Shown: piece by piece, positions 19,844 to 29,262 of the stretch
How positions within the stretch are numbered: position 1 is the first letter of the stretch
How the letters are laid out: each line of letters begins with the position of its first letter
DNA from: Takakia lepidozioides
Lineage: Eukaryota > Streptophyta > Takakiopsida > Takakiales > Takakiaceae
DNA: 64,000 nt
Direction: 5' to 3'
Assembly (NCBI GenBank): GCA_030704615.1
Contig: CM060731.1
Coordinates: 88,640,756 to 88,704,755 of the forward strand
Notes under the pieces: generated by a model
Databases searched by the model: none
What the model was told of the DNA's origin: nothing
Seen by the model: the letters and a program-made list of their open reading frames with translations, nothing else
Program-made: the position numbers and the translations under genes

Positions 19844-20128
19844 TCATTTTGACAGCGGCATAGCAGTCATGAAATCCATCGAGACACTTTCCCAAGACCC
19901 CTCTGGAATCGGCAAGGGTTGTAACAGCCCCGCTTGCTTTTTGTACTCGCTCCGGTTTTGTTGGCATGTGGTGCATGTCTTGACATACTCCTTGGCCTCC
20001 TCCCTCAGTTTGGGCCAGAAATACTCTTTCTTTAAGAGTGTCGCGGTGCGCTTGGCTCCGCCGTGGCCCACAAGTGGGCCATCATGGCATTCTCTCAAGA
20101 GACTATCTCTGATCCCTCCCTTCGACAC
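19844..20128 (-). CDS. Gypsy A integrase zinc-binding N-terminal domain
   Basis: ECHDGPLVGHGGAKRT…CTTCQQNRSEYKK holds the H-x3/4-H…C-x2-C (HHCC) pattern, with GHGGAKRT as the usual second His segment. A stop near 19844 separates it from the catalytic core. Confidence 0.88.
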   Translation of the reverse strand: MSKGGIRDSLLRECHDGPLVGHGGAKRTATLLKKEYFWPKLREEAKEYVKTCTTCQQNRSEYKKQAGLLQPLPIPEGSWESVSMDFMTAMPLSK

Positions 20129-20176
20129 GTAGAGATGCTTTTGCTTGTATCAGAGTAGTCCCTTTTGCACGTAGAA

Positions 20177-20374
20177 CTACGATTTAACCCCCATCCTTAA
20201 GTCCCGCATCACGGACCTCGTCATCTCATCCTTCCGGTAAGCCTTCCGGATCTTCCTTTGGAGCGCCGTCTCGCTCCTGTACACCAACATGAGCTGCTGC
20301 TTTCTACTTAAAGCATCGGCCACCACATTGTCCCTTCTCGGTTTGTACTGGATATCCACGTCGCACACCGCCAA
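20177..20374 (-). CDS. Gypsy A RNase H end / connection region
   Basis: QYKPRRDNVVADALSRK is the hallmark of the last RNase H motif (x-D-x2-ADALSR) in Ty3/gypsy pol. It is separated from the upstream RNase H frame by a stop near 20384. Confidence 0.88.
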   Translation of the reverse strand: MAVCDVDIQYKPRRDNVVADALSRKQQLMLVYRSETALQRKIRKAYRKDEMTRSVMRDLRMGVKS

Positions 20375-20383
20375 AGTGTCTTG

Positions 20384-20947
20384 TCACCTAAGTTGTTTTG
20401 GGGACAACTTAGGCTGCGTGGCAAAATACTTCACCGTAACATTGTCTGTGAATACCTTCACCGGGATGGAACCAACATAGTGGCGCCAAAGCTCAAGGCA
20501 ATGCACTACCGCCTTTATTTCTTTCTCGTGCGTAGGCCACCTTCGCTCCACTTCATTCAGTTTCTTACTTTCGTAAGCCACTGGACGTCCATTCTGCATA
20601 AGCACACCCCCAATTGCGAAGTCCGACGCATCCGTATGAATATCAAATGGACGGTCGAACTCCGAGATTTTAAGAACTGGAGCTTCCGCCATCCGCTGCT
20701 TCAACTCGGCAAAAGCTTGGCCACAGAAGGTGTTCCATACCCAGACTTTGCACTTACACAGGAGGTCTGACAGCGACCCCGCGATCTTGACGAAATTTCT
20801 CACATACTTCCGGTAATAGGAGGCGAGTCCCAAGAAGGATCGCACTCCCGGGACCGAAGTCGGAGGCTCCCAGTCCAAGATCGCCCTCACCTTTCTGTCA
20901 TCCATTTTGATCCCATCCTGTGTAATCACATGCCCCAGGAACTCCAC
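20384..20947 (-). CDS. Gypsy A reverse transcriptase thumb and RNase H
   Basis: It begins EFLGHVITQDGIKM (RT connection, thumb), then VRSFLGLASYYRKYV, FDIHTDASDFAIGGVLMQ (RNase H first Asp) and THEKEIKAVV (Glu). The order and spacing fit Ty3/gypsy pol. Confidence 0.92.
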   Translation of the reverse strand: MEFLGHVITQDGIKMDDRKVRAILDWEPPTSVPGVRSFLGLASYYRKYVRNFVKIAGSLSDLLCKCKVWVWNTFCGQAFAELKQRMAEAPVLKISEFDRPFDIHTDASDFAIGGVLMQNGRPVAYESKKLNEVERRWPTHEKEIKAVVHCLELWRHYVGSIPVKVFTDNVTVKYFATQPKLSPKQLR

Positions 20948-20992
20948 TTTTGTGACCCCGAATTCGCACTTTGAAGCTTTGGCATACAGCTA

Positions 20993-22168
20993 CTATTCCC
21001 GCAATTTCTGCAACACCCTTTTGAGGTGCTCCAAGTGCTCCTCCTTTGTTTTCGAGTACACCAAGATGTCGTCGATGTACACGATCACAAAGTCATCCAA
21101 CCACTCCTGGAATAGGTTGTTCATTAGCATGCTAAAGGTCGCGAGTGCGTTGGCGAGCCCAAAAGGCATCACCAAGAACTCATATGAACCATATCTTGTC
21201 ATGCACGCAGTTTTTTCCTCATCTCCTTCCGCCACTCGAATTTGATGATAGCCGGAGCGCAAATCGATCCGGCTAAAATACTTCGCTCCTGCCAACCGAT
21301 CAAAAAGGTCATCGATCCTTGACAAAGGGTACCGGTTTTTGATAGTCGCCTTATTCAGAGCCCTGTAATCGACACACATTCGCAGGGTCCCATCCTTCTT
21401 GTCTGCGAATAGCACCGGGGCTCCGTAAGGTGACTTACTCGGCCGGATGTACCCTTTTGACATTAGGTCCTTGAGCTGAGTCTTCAGCTTGACCAACTCT
21501 CTGTGGCTCAACTTGTAGGGCACCTTGGCAGGCGGCTCCGCTCCCGGTATCACCTCAATCTTGTGGTCAATTCCTCTTCGCGGTGGCAAGCCGCTTGGTA
21601 AATCCTCCGGCATCACATCCTGGTATTTCTCCAAGATCCCCTTGATCCAATCTGGGCTCGGCTCCCTATCACCTTCTCCCTTCACTTGTCTTACGTAAAG
21701 CAAAAACTGGGGCTCATGTGGCTCCTCCACGGCCCAGTCCCTTGCTGACAGAAGGTTTATTCGCCCTCCCACGGGTTTGGGCGTTTCCGACACTCGTAAA
21801 ACTTCGCCACCATTCCCACACGGTAGCGTGACTACTCTCTTGCGGCCATCTATGACCGCTCCGGATTTGCTCAAAAAGGTCATCCCCAAAATGAGATCCA
21901 CGCCATCGATCTCGCAAATGGTGAAGTTCTCATGTCCCTCCCAACTCCCCAGTTGAAGAGGAACATCGAACGCCAACCTCGTCGCCAATTGTGGTTCTCC
22001 TTTGGCAGACTTCTGATTTCGGACGCCCTCAAAGGAGCCGGGTTCCTTAGGCTTCATCTTAAACTTTGCCTTAGTGGAAGTTGCATTAGCCGCCTTCAAC
22101 ACGTCTTTCAACGTCCCGCCAAACTGCGCCAACAACCCTTCCCAAAAGGCTGCTGGCATGGGAGACAT
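20993..22168 (-). CDS. Gypsy A Gag remnant joined to protease C-terminus and reverse transcriptase
   Basis: 391 residues. The first 50 or so are Gag N-terminal (EPGSFEGVR), then the sequence jumps to the protease C-terminus (DLILGMTFL), with no capsid, zinc knuckle or D-S/T-G active site. This points to an internal deletion. RT is intact to the catalytic [11 protein letters not shown], with [17 protein letters not shown] and [10 protein letters not shown] (usually NAPATF). A stop follows near 20993. Confidence 0.9.
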   Translation of the reverse strand: MSPMPAAFWEGLLAQFGGTLKDVLKAANATSTKAKFKMKPKEPGSFEGVRNQKSAKGEPQLATRLAFDVPLQLGSWEGHENFTICEIDGVDLILGMTFLSKSGAVIDGRKRVVTLPCGNGGEVLRVSETPKPVGGRINLLSARDWAVEEPHEPQFLLYVRQVKGEGDREPSPDWIKGILEKYQDVMPEDLPSGLPPRRGIDHKIEVIPGAEPPAKVPYKLSHRELVKLKTQLKDLMSKGYIRPSKSPYGAPVLFADKKDGTLRMCVDYRALNKATIKNRYPLSRIDDLFDRLAGAKYFSRIDLRSGYHQIRVAEGDEEKTACMTRYGSYEFLVMPFGLANALATFSMLMNNLFQEWLDDFVIVYIDDILVYSKTKEEHLEHLKRVLQKLRE

Positions 22169-22188
22169 CTATTGGTTTGTCGGAGCTC

Positions 22189-22350
22189 TCAAGAATTCAC
22201 AGATTCCTCCCATTCTTGAGCGGCCTCATTTTCAAAAGCATGCATCGCTTCCTCAAATGGCCGCTTTGGTGACACGTCGCCCCCATCAGGCTCACCAGGA
22301 TCATCATCTTTCGGGTCGTTCCGCTTTCGCTTTGGCTTGCCCGACCCCAT
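22189..22350 (-). CDS. Gypsy A Gag start, short remnant
   Basis: ATG at 22350 opens a 53-residue frame rich in Lys/Asp/Glu (GKPKRKRND) that stops at 22189. It lies just inside the 5' LTR and primer-binding site, where gag begins. Confidence 0.6.
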   Translation of the reverse strand: MGSGKPKRKRNDPKDDDPGEPDGGDVSPKRPFEEAMHAFENEAAQEWEESVNS

Positions 22351-22391
22351 GATGAGGCCATTCCCAAGGACGATTGCGTACTGAACTCTAA

Positions 22392-22403
22392 GCTCTGATA
22401 CCA
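22392..22403 (-). promoter_or_regulatory. Primer-binding site, gypsy A
   Basis: The minus strand reads TGGTATCAGAGC two bases inside the 5' LTR. This is complementary to the 3' end of plant initiator tRNA-Met, the usual primer for such elements. Confidence 0.93.
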
Positions 22404-22405
22404 AG

Positions 22406-23131
22406 TGTCGCGTACCTCACTTCGGTAAGTTCCCCTTCAAGTCATAGTTACTCGCTTTGATGCGCGCGCCTAACTCCCAACCTGGCCGCCGAGCCAACTT
22501 AGAGCTTCGGCTGCTCACCGGGACATAACGGTTCCCCTTTACTCTTCCAAAAGACCCTCCACCAATTTGGGCCTAATGGAAATTCCCTTTGGTAGATGGC
22601 AGTCCAGAATAGCTCCCCACTCCTTGGTCGCTTTCCGGCTCGCTCGCTTACTCACTAGTTTTTGGTCACCAACGGGCTTGCACCGTTCTCGGGGTTACTA
22701 CTCCCTATATATACTTCTGTGACTGTCCGCGGGGGTTTCACAAACAACCCTGCCATTTTATGGCGAACCACCACGAAGACCCTCGACTCCCGGTGATGAG
22801 TCGCGGTGAGTCTTGGCCCACCCACCACGGCCCCATTGGACCGTGATGAGTCCCAAGACTCCCCACGACTCCCACCACAAGGTCTCCGCCCCATGGTGAG
22901 TCCTATGCCACCCCCACTACGTCCCGCTAAGCTACCACCACCCCTTGTGGAGCCACCCCCACCGCAACCCGGTGTGCGGGGCTCCACCTAGTGAGCGCCT
23001 CCGCCTTCTCAAGTGCCTTGGGCACTCAAGGGTGCTTCAGCCCCCCGTACCTATTGCTGCCACTGCCCCCACCATAGGGGCAGCCCCTCTTGCGTCGCGA
23101 CCCCCTGCCCTCAAGGCACAGGGCCGCAACA
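22406..23131 (-). repeat. Gypsy A LTR (5' LTR in element orientation)
   Basis: 726 bp, TG…CA ends, next to the primer-binding site, with TATATATAC near 22706-22714. It is followed by the CATGT duplication at 23132-23136. Confidence 0.95.
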
Positions 23132-23136
23132 CATGT

Positions 23137-23600
23137 TATGCCGACGACACCACCCTCTTCCTCAAGAATGATCAACACTAGTCTAACATTGACAATGTTT
23201 TCTCTACTTTGAATTCTTTCTGCCTGGCCTCTGGTTTTGAGGTCAACTGGCGTAAGTCCAAAGGTTTATTATCTCTTCCATCGGCTTCTGGCCCCACCCA
23301 TCTTCCATATTTGGGCATTGATTGGGGCTTGTCATGGTTACGGATTGGTGAATCCCATTCGTTGTTCGGCCACCTGATGGGTCATTGTCTTTCCCTGGAG
23401 CAGCCAATCCTAGCTCGTCTCAAGTCTAAACTCTCTTTCTGGTGTTCATCTAGACTAACCTTGGCTGGTCGGGCTCTTGTGGTCAATCAAGTTCTGGAAG
23501 CCTCCATTTCGTTTATTGCTTCTATGTGGTTCCCCCGGGCCTCTATCTCAAAAAAATCAAAGCTTTAATTTGGAGAGAGATGACTCCGGCCGGGGCCGGC
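23137..23600 (+). mobile_element. L1-like LINE, segment b: YADD onward
   Basis: It opens with YADDTTLFLKN, the RT catalytic box that continues segment a, then FCLASGFEVNWRKSKGL and YLGIDWG, and later LSFWCSSRLTLAGRALVVNQVL, all typical of the L1 RT C-terminal region. The reading ends near KKIKALIWRE, where the antisense LINE fragment begins. Confidence 0.88.
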
Positions 23601-23627
23601 GTAACTAAGAGCCACTTGGTCTTGCGG

Positions 23628-24560
23628 TTACTGCCCCCTTTCGGGGGTGGGCCCTATATAAAATAGTGGGTGCCCGGAGGGCACCCTGTAACCAAGGGAA
23701 CATGTATTGGGGGGTACCCCAGGGGTATCCGGGGTATTAAAGGGCCAAAGAAATATGGCCTCAAGCTGCATTTTGTTGGTGATAATAGCAGTGAGGGAGC
23801 GTAACGCAGTCAGGTGGATAGCTTTGAAGCATTTGTGTATAGGGGAGATAGGAATTTTGAAGTTTTTGTGAAGAGTAGAGATACTAGCATTGTGGATACC
23901 GCCTCTGGTGCCAACGGTAATGACCGTTAGGGGGCCGGTGAACCAGCCATGTCGACGGATGGCTAGGATGAGTGGGACGTATTTTTGACGTTTTTCCAGT
24001 GTGGAGGAGGAGGGGTAACGGTCATTATAGTATGTGAATTCAATAAAATGTATGGTGAGGTTTGGAGATGGGGCGTTTATGGGCAGCCCGTGTATTAGAA
24101 GTATGTATGGACATAGTTTGGCAGGACATGTGCAGGGTGGGGGTGACTGGCAAGAGCATGGTAGAAGCCATGAGGGTATAGTGTAGTCAGGGGGTTTGCC
24201 CTGGTAGGTCCCTGCATTGATGAGTGAAAACCAGCGTGTTTCAGATCGGCGTAAGAGTAGCTTATGGATGTGCCAGACGACATGGTTTTGTCGAGTGACA
24301 CAAAGGCCATGACGGGATGTGTGCATTAGCTGAGCAGGTGGGGCCAAGTGTCGCGAGCCGAGTGGGTACTAGCATAAAATGGACAATTTGGGGAGGGAAA
24401 AAGGCGGTGCCAAAAGATGTGCTTACATTGGTGGCCCATGTATTGTCTGAATTTGAGGGTCTGTCTTATTTGGGCATCTGTGACGAGATTAGTGTGCCAG
24501 AAGTGATTAGATAGTTTATGGTGTTACAGTACCTCGGATTGCGTCCATTTCTGGATGTCT
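23628..24560 (-). mobile_element. Antisense LINE fragment with a restriction-like endonuclease-type C-terminus
   Basis: A 239-residue frame (24347-23628) reads HFIEFTYYNDRYP, then EKRQKYVPLI, HGWFTGPLTVITVGTRGG and LTALRSLTAIITNK. Just upstream, in another frame, are CPFY…DTWPHLLS-stop-CTHP and RQNHVVW, a zinc-knuckle-like block. The KY-x2-LI…GW…G-x-RG pattern resembles the endonuclease end of R2-type (restriction-like endonuclease) LINEs. Family placement is an inference. It is 5'-truncated with a frameshift near 24330. Confidence 0.55.
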
Positions 24561-24564
24561 TTAA

Positions 24565-24703
24565 TTTGGAACTTTCGTTGGGGAGCAACTGATGTTGTTG
24601 TATCTCTCAGGGCCTTGGTCTCTTGGTCTTAGCTCTGCCAGGAAAAAAAAACTTGGGGGGCTGGGTATCCTTGATCTTGACTATCAGATAATGGCCCTTC
24701 TTG
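24565..24703 (+). mobile_element. L1-like LINE, segment c
   Basis: It contains LGGLGILDLDYQIMALLGK, the standard L1 block after the RT, with a frameshifting A run just before it. The duplicated GTAAG and gypsy B start directly after. Confidence 0.85.
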
Positions 24704-24708
24704 GTAAG
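24704..24708. other. Target-site duplication GTAAG, left (gypsy B)
   Basis: GTAAG precedes the LTR at 24709 and is repeated at 28823-28827 after the other LTR. Confidence 0.95.
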
Positions 24709-25314
24709 TGTCAAAGATGAGAACATGACTGAACACAAACAAGATATCAGACTAGAGATACAAGACTAGACAAGAAGTCAAGGCCGGCGTGGCTGAATGC
24801 ATGATGGGTAAACATGAATCAAGATGATTTTTATAACAATGAACAAGAGTACAAGATACTGGAACTCGACTCGAATACTGGAATGCTGGAAACTGGACTC
24901 GGGTACCAGATACTGAAAACTGGGCTAGAGTACTGGAAGCTGGACTGGAGTACTGGGACTGGGAACAAGAGTAGCTCGAACTTGTGTTGGCGAGACTGAA
25001 GAGTGTCCAGTCTCGCCTCCTATATATATTGGCTACTAGGAAGTTCCCTAAGAAGCTTTTCCAATGGAGGTTTCTTGATGGAGAAGTTTCCTTAACCAAA
25101 TGAGGTATATTGATGGAGAAGTTTCCTCCAAAGGAAGCTTCTTGAGCAGTTTCCCAAGTTACTCTCGGTAATTTGGTAAACTCCCGGTAACTTGGTAACT
25201 AATTGTAACTAATGGTAACTTATGATTAAAATCATGGTAACTTTTGATAACATGGTAACTTGGTAACTTCTGGTATTTACTCTTAGTAAGTTCCTCTAGA
25301 CAATGTCCGTGACA
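24709..25314 (-). repeat. Gypsy B LTR (3' LTR in element orientation)
   Basis: 606 bp, begins TGTCAAAGATGAG and ends CCGTGACA. It contains CCTATATATATTGG and a run of GGTAACTT-like short repeats. Confidence 0.93.
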
Positions 25315-25327
25315 TCACCCCTCCTCT
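25315..25327 (-). other. Polypurine tract, gypsy B
   Basis: The minus strand reads AGAGGAGGGGTGA immediately before the 3' LTR. Confidence 0.85.
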
Positions 25328-25386
25328 AGCGCCGAGTTCCTCGAGGAGCGGTAAAATCTTGGATTTACTTAGAGTTGGAGAAAATC

Positions 25387-25878
25387 CTAAATCCGGCGAA
25401 TGGTGCTTGCCAAGTATTCGACTCTTCGTTCTTGACTCAAATGATTTATAGGTCCCTGCAACCATCGATAGTGTCCAACACCTTGAACTTGGGACCACGC
25501 AGTGATTGGAGCATTCTGATTTTCGAAGCTGCCTTCAAACATGATTTCGTTGTCCTCTGGGTTCAAAGCCTCAACCTCCAACAAGATTATCAGACTTCGA
25601 GTAGGCTCTACTTGCCGTCGTATGGGGTCCAGACGAGGAAGTACGCGTCGCATTGGTGGCTCATCGTCTCGAGAGCGTCGGCGTGATGTTGAAGATCGTG
25701 AAAGTCGGAACGGCTGATCTGGTAGTTGGGTAAGCGACAACTCCAATGTATCTGGTTCATGTGACTTCATGTTGTCAATACAACATGCAAGAGTGCTGGA
25801 AGTATAACTATATATACTGATGTGTGGTGCTCCTCCCTCCTTAACGTGTATCAGATACACTGAATATGAAGTCTTCAT
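25387..25878 (-). CDS. Gypsy B 3' open reading frame, unrecognised
   Basis: A 163-residue frame with an ATG at 25878 lies between the truncated RT and the 3' LTR. It is rich in Arg and Ser in the middle (RSSTSRRRSRDDEPPMRR) and ends EYLASTIRRI. I recognise no integrase or RNase H motif. It could be the pol C-terminal tail or unrelated captured DNA. Confidence 0.45.
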   Translation of the reverse strand: MKTSYSVYLIHVKEGGAPHISIYSYTSSTLACCIDNMKSHEPDTLELSLTQLPDQPFRLSRSSTSRRRSRDDEPPMRRVLPRLDPIRRQVEPTRSLIILLEVEALNPEDNEIMFEGSFENQNAPITAWSQVQGVGHYRWLQGPINHLSQERRVEYLASTIRRI

Positions 25879-25999
25879 CTTGAAGCTATCTTGGCTAACA
25901 TCATCGTTGTGGCGTCTTATTAACGTGTAACTCGGGGCTTAGCTGGATATCATTGAAATTCAACCTCAGATTGATGGAAAAGACATTTTTCAAACTTGG

Positions 26000-26636
26000 C
26001 ATATAATCCTCTTTCTCTTAATTTATCAAGGACAAGGCGTACATGGTGGCCATGTTTTTCTTCATTATTTGAAAATATCAAAATGTCGTCCAAATATATA
26101 ACTACAAAGTCATCTAAAAATTCTCAAAAGATGTTATTCATCATATGCTGAAAAATTGCTGGAGCATTTGTTAGACCGAAAGGCATAACACTATATTCTA
26201 AATGTCCATACCTTGTTCGAAAAACTGTTTTCCATTCGTCTTCTTCTTTTATCCGTACAAAGTTATAAGCTCATCTCAAGTCAATTTTGGTGAAAATCTT
26301 CACTCGTCCCAGCTGGTCGAGAAACCCAGAAATCAGCGGCAACGGATAGCGATTCATAATTGTGACTTTGTTGAGACCGTGATAGTCTACACACATGCGT
26401 AATGATCCGTCATTCTTTTTCACAAACAAGATAGGCGCCACCGCAGGTGATTTTGAATGTCGGATGAAGTGCTTCGACAAATTTTCATCAATGTATTCGG
26501 TCGATGTTCTGGCAATATGTCTGCATTTTTCTTCTCGAAGACATCCTTGAAATCTTGATATTGAGTGGGTAATGTTGAAGTACTTTTGTCTTTGTGGTCT
26601 TGATCGGAGTCGCATAAAGTGCAAATGTCGCATCAT
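26000..26636 (-). CDS. Gypsy B reverse transcriptase (truncated)
   Basis: Across stops and frame changes one reads [41 protein letters not shown] and [19 protein letters not shown], then [14 protein letters not shown] is the catalytic box. The reading stops before RNase H, showing a 3' deletion. Confidence 0.88.
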
Positions 26637-27003
26637 TTTTGGTAGATCTCATGAAAGTTCTAGCTTCAAGGAACAGGGGTTGAATACCTTTGATATTTCT
26701 ACATTTTTGTCTTGCAAAAAATTTTCGCGATCGCCAGTCGATATCAGGATTGTGAAGTACGAACCAAGGAAGTCCAAGGATCACAAGATTCGTTGTAGAC
26801 TGGATGACGTTGAAAATGATGTGTGATGCTTGATCTTTAAGCTTCACTTCAAGTGGTCGAGTTTCATGGTTAACATCTCCCGATGCTAACGGTCGTCCAT
26901 CGATGACTTCAACGGGGGCCGATAGTTTCTTCTTTACGAGCGTTAAATTGTGTTGCTTCGCAAAGTTTTTGTCAATAAAACATGCTGAAGCCCCTGAGTC
27001 CAA
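26488..27003 (-). CDS. Gypsy B protease and linker
   Basis: It begins [18 protein letters not shown], where D-S-G-A is the aspartic protease active site, and continues with [17 protein letters not shown], the usual Ty3/gypsy ILG-x-PW block. Confidence 0.9.
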   Translation of the reverse strand: MDSGASACFIDKNFAKQHNLTLVKKKLSAPVEVIDGRPLASGDVNHETRPLEVKLKDQASHIIFNVIQSTTNLVILGLPWFVLHNPDIDWRSRKFFARQKCRNIKGIQPLFLEARTFMRSTKNDATFALYATPIKTTKTKVLQHYPLNIKISRMSSRRKMQTYCQNIDRIH

Positions 27004-27209
27004 AAGTGTTTCTACAGAGATATCTCAGTTTTAAACTCTGATTTTTACCGGAACTGTGAAGCAAGGTGTAGGGTCTGGGAGGTAGAAATAGACCTTTATT
27101 CGGTGAGGAATTTGTGGTGTCCAGCCGCATGGTTCCTACTGAGACTGGACATCTTCGTTTTTCAACCTCCTCGTATCGAGCACTTGAGTTGCGCCCCGAA
27201 CTTTGAATC

Positions 27210-28176
27210 TTCTCTTGTTGGGGCAGTTTAATGCTATGTGATCTTCTTCTCCGCAATAGAGGCATAATCCATTCGAGCGCCGTCTTTATTTTTCTTGTGG
27301 TGTCAATGGCTTGAATCGGACAACATCAATCTACATAGGATCACTACCGGATGTCTGATAGATCGTTGTGTTTGGTGCCATAGTAGCAGCGGCATGATGC
27401 GTCGTCGACCATCCAGATCGCTTCTCTTGACGTTTTTCAAACAAACGATTATCGCATGCAATGACTTGGATGATGAATTTACTCAGGGTGCTCACGTTTG
27501 GCATTGTTAGCGACAAATCTTTTACATCCTCTTTTAACCCACATTAAAACTGACTAATGAGGCTCTTCTCATTCCAATCGAGGTCGCACGCAAGTTGTCG
27601 AAATTCGGCAGCATAAACGGAAGCAGGACGTGCTCATTGTCGAAGATTTCACATCTTTGTCTCTGCAACTCTCTCTCTATCATTCTCTCCAAACGTTGCA
27701 GTGAACTCGGACATGAACGCTTCAAAATTGTATAGTAAATGCGATTTTTTTTCTAATAGCGGTGCAAACTAAGATAGGGCAGTGCCTGATAGAAGAATGC
27801 CCACGAATCCCACTTGAATACCTTCATCGGAGTAGCATTGTGGATGTAGTCGTAGGAACAGTCATACTTGTTGAACAAAATCGCGAAATCTTGATCTCGT
27901 CCCATCAAATTTTTTGGGCATGCTGATCTTTGGTTCTCTCGTAATCTGTTGAAGAGGAACCGTTGCAGTAGGAGCTGTTGCAGTAGGGACTCGTATGGTT
28001 GAAGATCCATTGTTCGACTCCTTTAACTTTGAAATTTGTTGTTGCAAATTGTGGAGAGCGTTGCCAAGATGTTGAGACTGATCAGCTTGTAATTGGGCGG
28101 TAGAGGTACGAAATTCTTGCATCTGGAGCTGAAGACTCTGCAATGTGGCGACCATTTCCGCAAATGTGTCTTCCAT
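27210..28176 (-). CDS. Gypsy B Gag with zinc knuckle
   Basis: ATG at 28176 opens a coiled-coil-like start (QSLQLQMQEFRTSTAQLQ), followed by PKKFDGTRSRFRDF and, in shifted frames, LSWFAPLLEK and the capsid region. CLYCGEEDHIALNC near 27213-27262 is a CCHC knuckle (C-x2-C-x4-H-x4-C). Several stops break the frame. Confidence 0.85.
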
Positions 28177-28214
28177 CTTAATGAACTAAGGAACAAACTT
28201 TAGTCTCACCAAAC

Positions 28215-28822
28215 TGTCAAAGACGAGAACATGACTGAACAAAAACAAGATATCAGACTAGAGGTACAAGACTAGACAAGAAGTCAAGGTCGGCGTGGCC
28301 AAATGCATGATGGGTAAACATGAATCAAGATGATCTTTGTAACAATGGACAAGAGTACAAGATACTGGAACTCGACTCGAATACTGGAATGCTGGAAATT
28401 GGACTGGGGTACCAGATACTGGAAACTGGGCTAGAGTACTGGAAGCTGGACTAGAGTACTGGGACTGGGAACAAGAGTAGCTTGAACTTGTGTTGGCGAG
28501 ACTGAATAGTGTCCAGTCTCGCCTCCTATATATATTGGTTAATAGGAAGTTCCCTAAGAAGCTTTTCCAATGGAGGTTTCTTGATGGAGAAGTTTCATTA
28601 AACAAAGGTTTATTGGTGGAGAAGTTTCCTTAACCAAATGAGGTATCTCGATGGAGAAGTTTCCTCCAAAGGAAGCTTCCTGAGCAGTTTTCCAAGTTAC
28701 TCTCGGTAATTTGGTAAACTCCCGGTAACTTGGTAACTTATGGTAACTTATGGTAAATCATGATAACTTGGTAATTTCTGGTATTTACTCCTCATAAGTT
28801 CCTCTGGGCTATGTGCGTGACA
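28215..28822 (-). repeat. Gypsy B LTR (5' LTR in element orientation)
   Basis: 608 bp, TGTCAAAGACGAG…GCGTGACA. It has a short internal duplication (ATTGGTGGAGAAGTTTC) absent from the other LTR. The primer-binding site just inside reads TTTGGTGAGACTAAAG on the minus strand; I cannot assign its tRNA. Confidence 0.92.
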
Positions 28823-28827
28823 GTAAG

Positions 28828-29262
28828 TGGATTCCTCGGTCTTTTTCGCCAGATGCAGGTCCTTAGATATTTCTTATTTGGAATCATTTGGCCGCTGCAA
28901 CACTAAATGCTAATCCCCTATGGAGTAACTTTTTGCGTTGGCTCTCACAAGGTGTACTCTCAACCGTAAACCTGTCAATGGCTCATCGACTTAGCATTCT
29001 ATATGGGGTGCCTGGGTAAAAGTCAGAGAGTTTCTGTACCACCGCCCTCCTGGCTGCTAGGAAGAGGTAATGAGACAACCTTTACTTGGGAATCTACAGC
29101 TTGATGATGAGGCTCTGGCCAATTGCTCCCTACCCTGGGCCTGTTGGGAATTTGCAGGTTTAAACTTAGTGACAAACATTTGGTCAACTGACACTCTCTC
29201 TCTCCGCGCCCCCCTCTTGGATTTTGCTGGGCCCCCGTCTTTCTCCTGCCTCTAGTCCTGCA
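28828..29262 (+). mobile_element. L1-like LINE, segment d: C-terminal region
   Basis: It continues segment c across the GTAAG duplication (WIPRSF…), then NHLAAATLNANPLWSNFLRWL and MAHRLSILYGVPG. Stops are present. The end near 29262 is approximate. Confidence 0.75.

Larger units (their letters stand above)
16087..23131 (-). mobile_element. Ty3/gypsy chromovirus (gypsy A), 7.0 kb including a CACTA insert
   Basis: It has two LTRs, a 5-bp target duplication, a primer-binding site matching initiator tRNA-Met, and pol in the order protease remnant, RT, RNase H, integrase, chromodomain, all on the minus strand. The integrase C-terminal chromodomain places it in the chromoviruses. Most of Gag and the protease active site are missing, and pol has frameshifts and stops, so it is non-autonomous. 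The LTRs differ at about 20 positions by eye, which suggests a moderately recent insertion. Confidence 0.93.
24709..28822 (-). mobile_element. Ty3/gypsy element B, deleted (4.1 kb)
   Basis: It has two LTRs of about 607 bp, a 5-bp target duplication and a clear polypurine tract. On the minus strand it carries Gag with a zinc knuckle, protease and the first part of RT. RNase H and integrase are absent, so it is a deletion derivative with many stops. Its proteins differ clearly from gypsy A, so it is a separate lineage. Confidence 0.9.

Noticed and set aside
24752-25099. 115-residue frame in the gypsy B LTR, with a twin at 28258-28605
   Set aside because: Both frames are the same LTR sequence read in the same direction. 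LTR frames of this sort arise from repeat composition.
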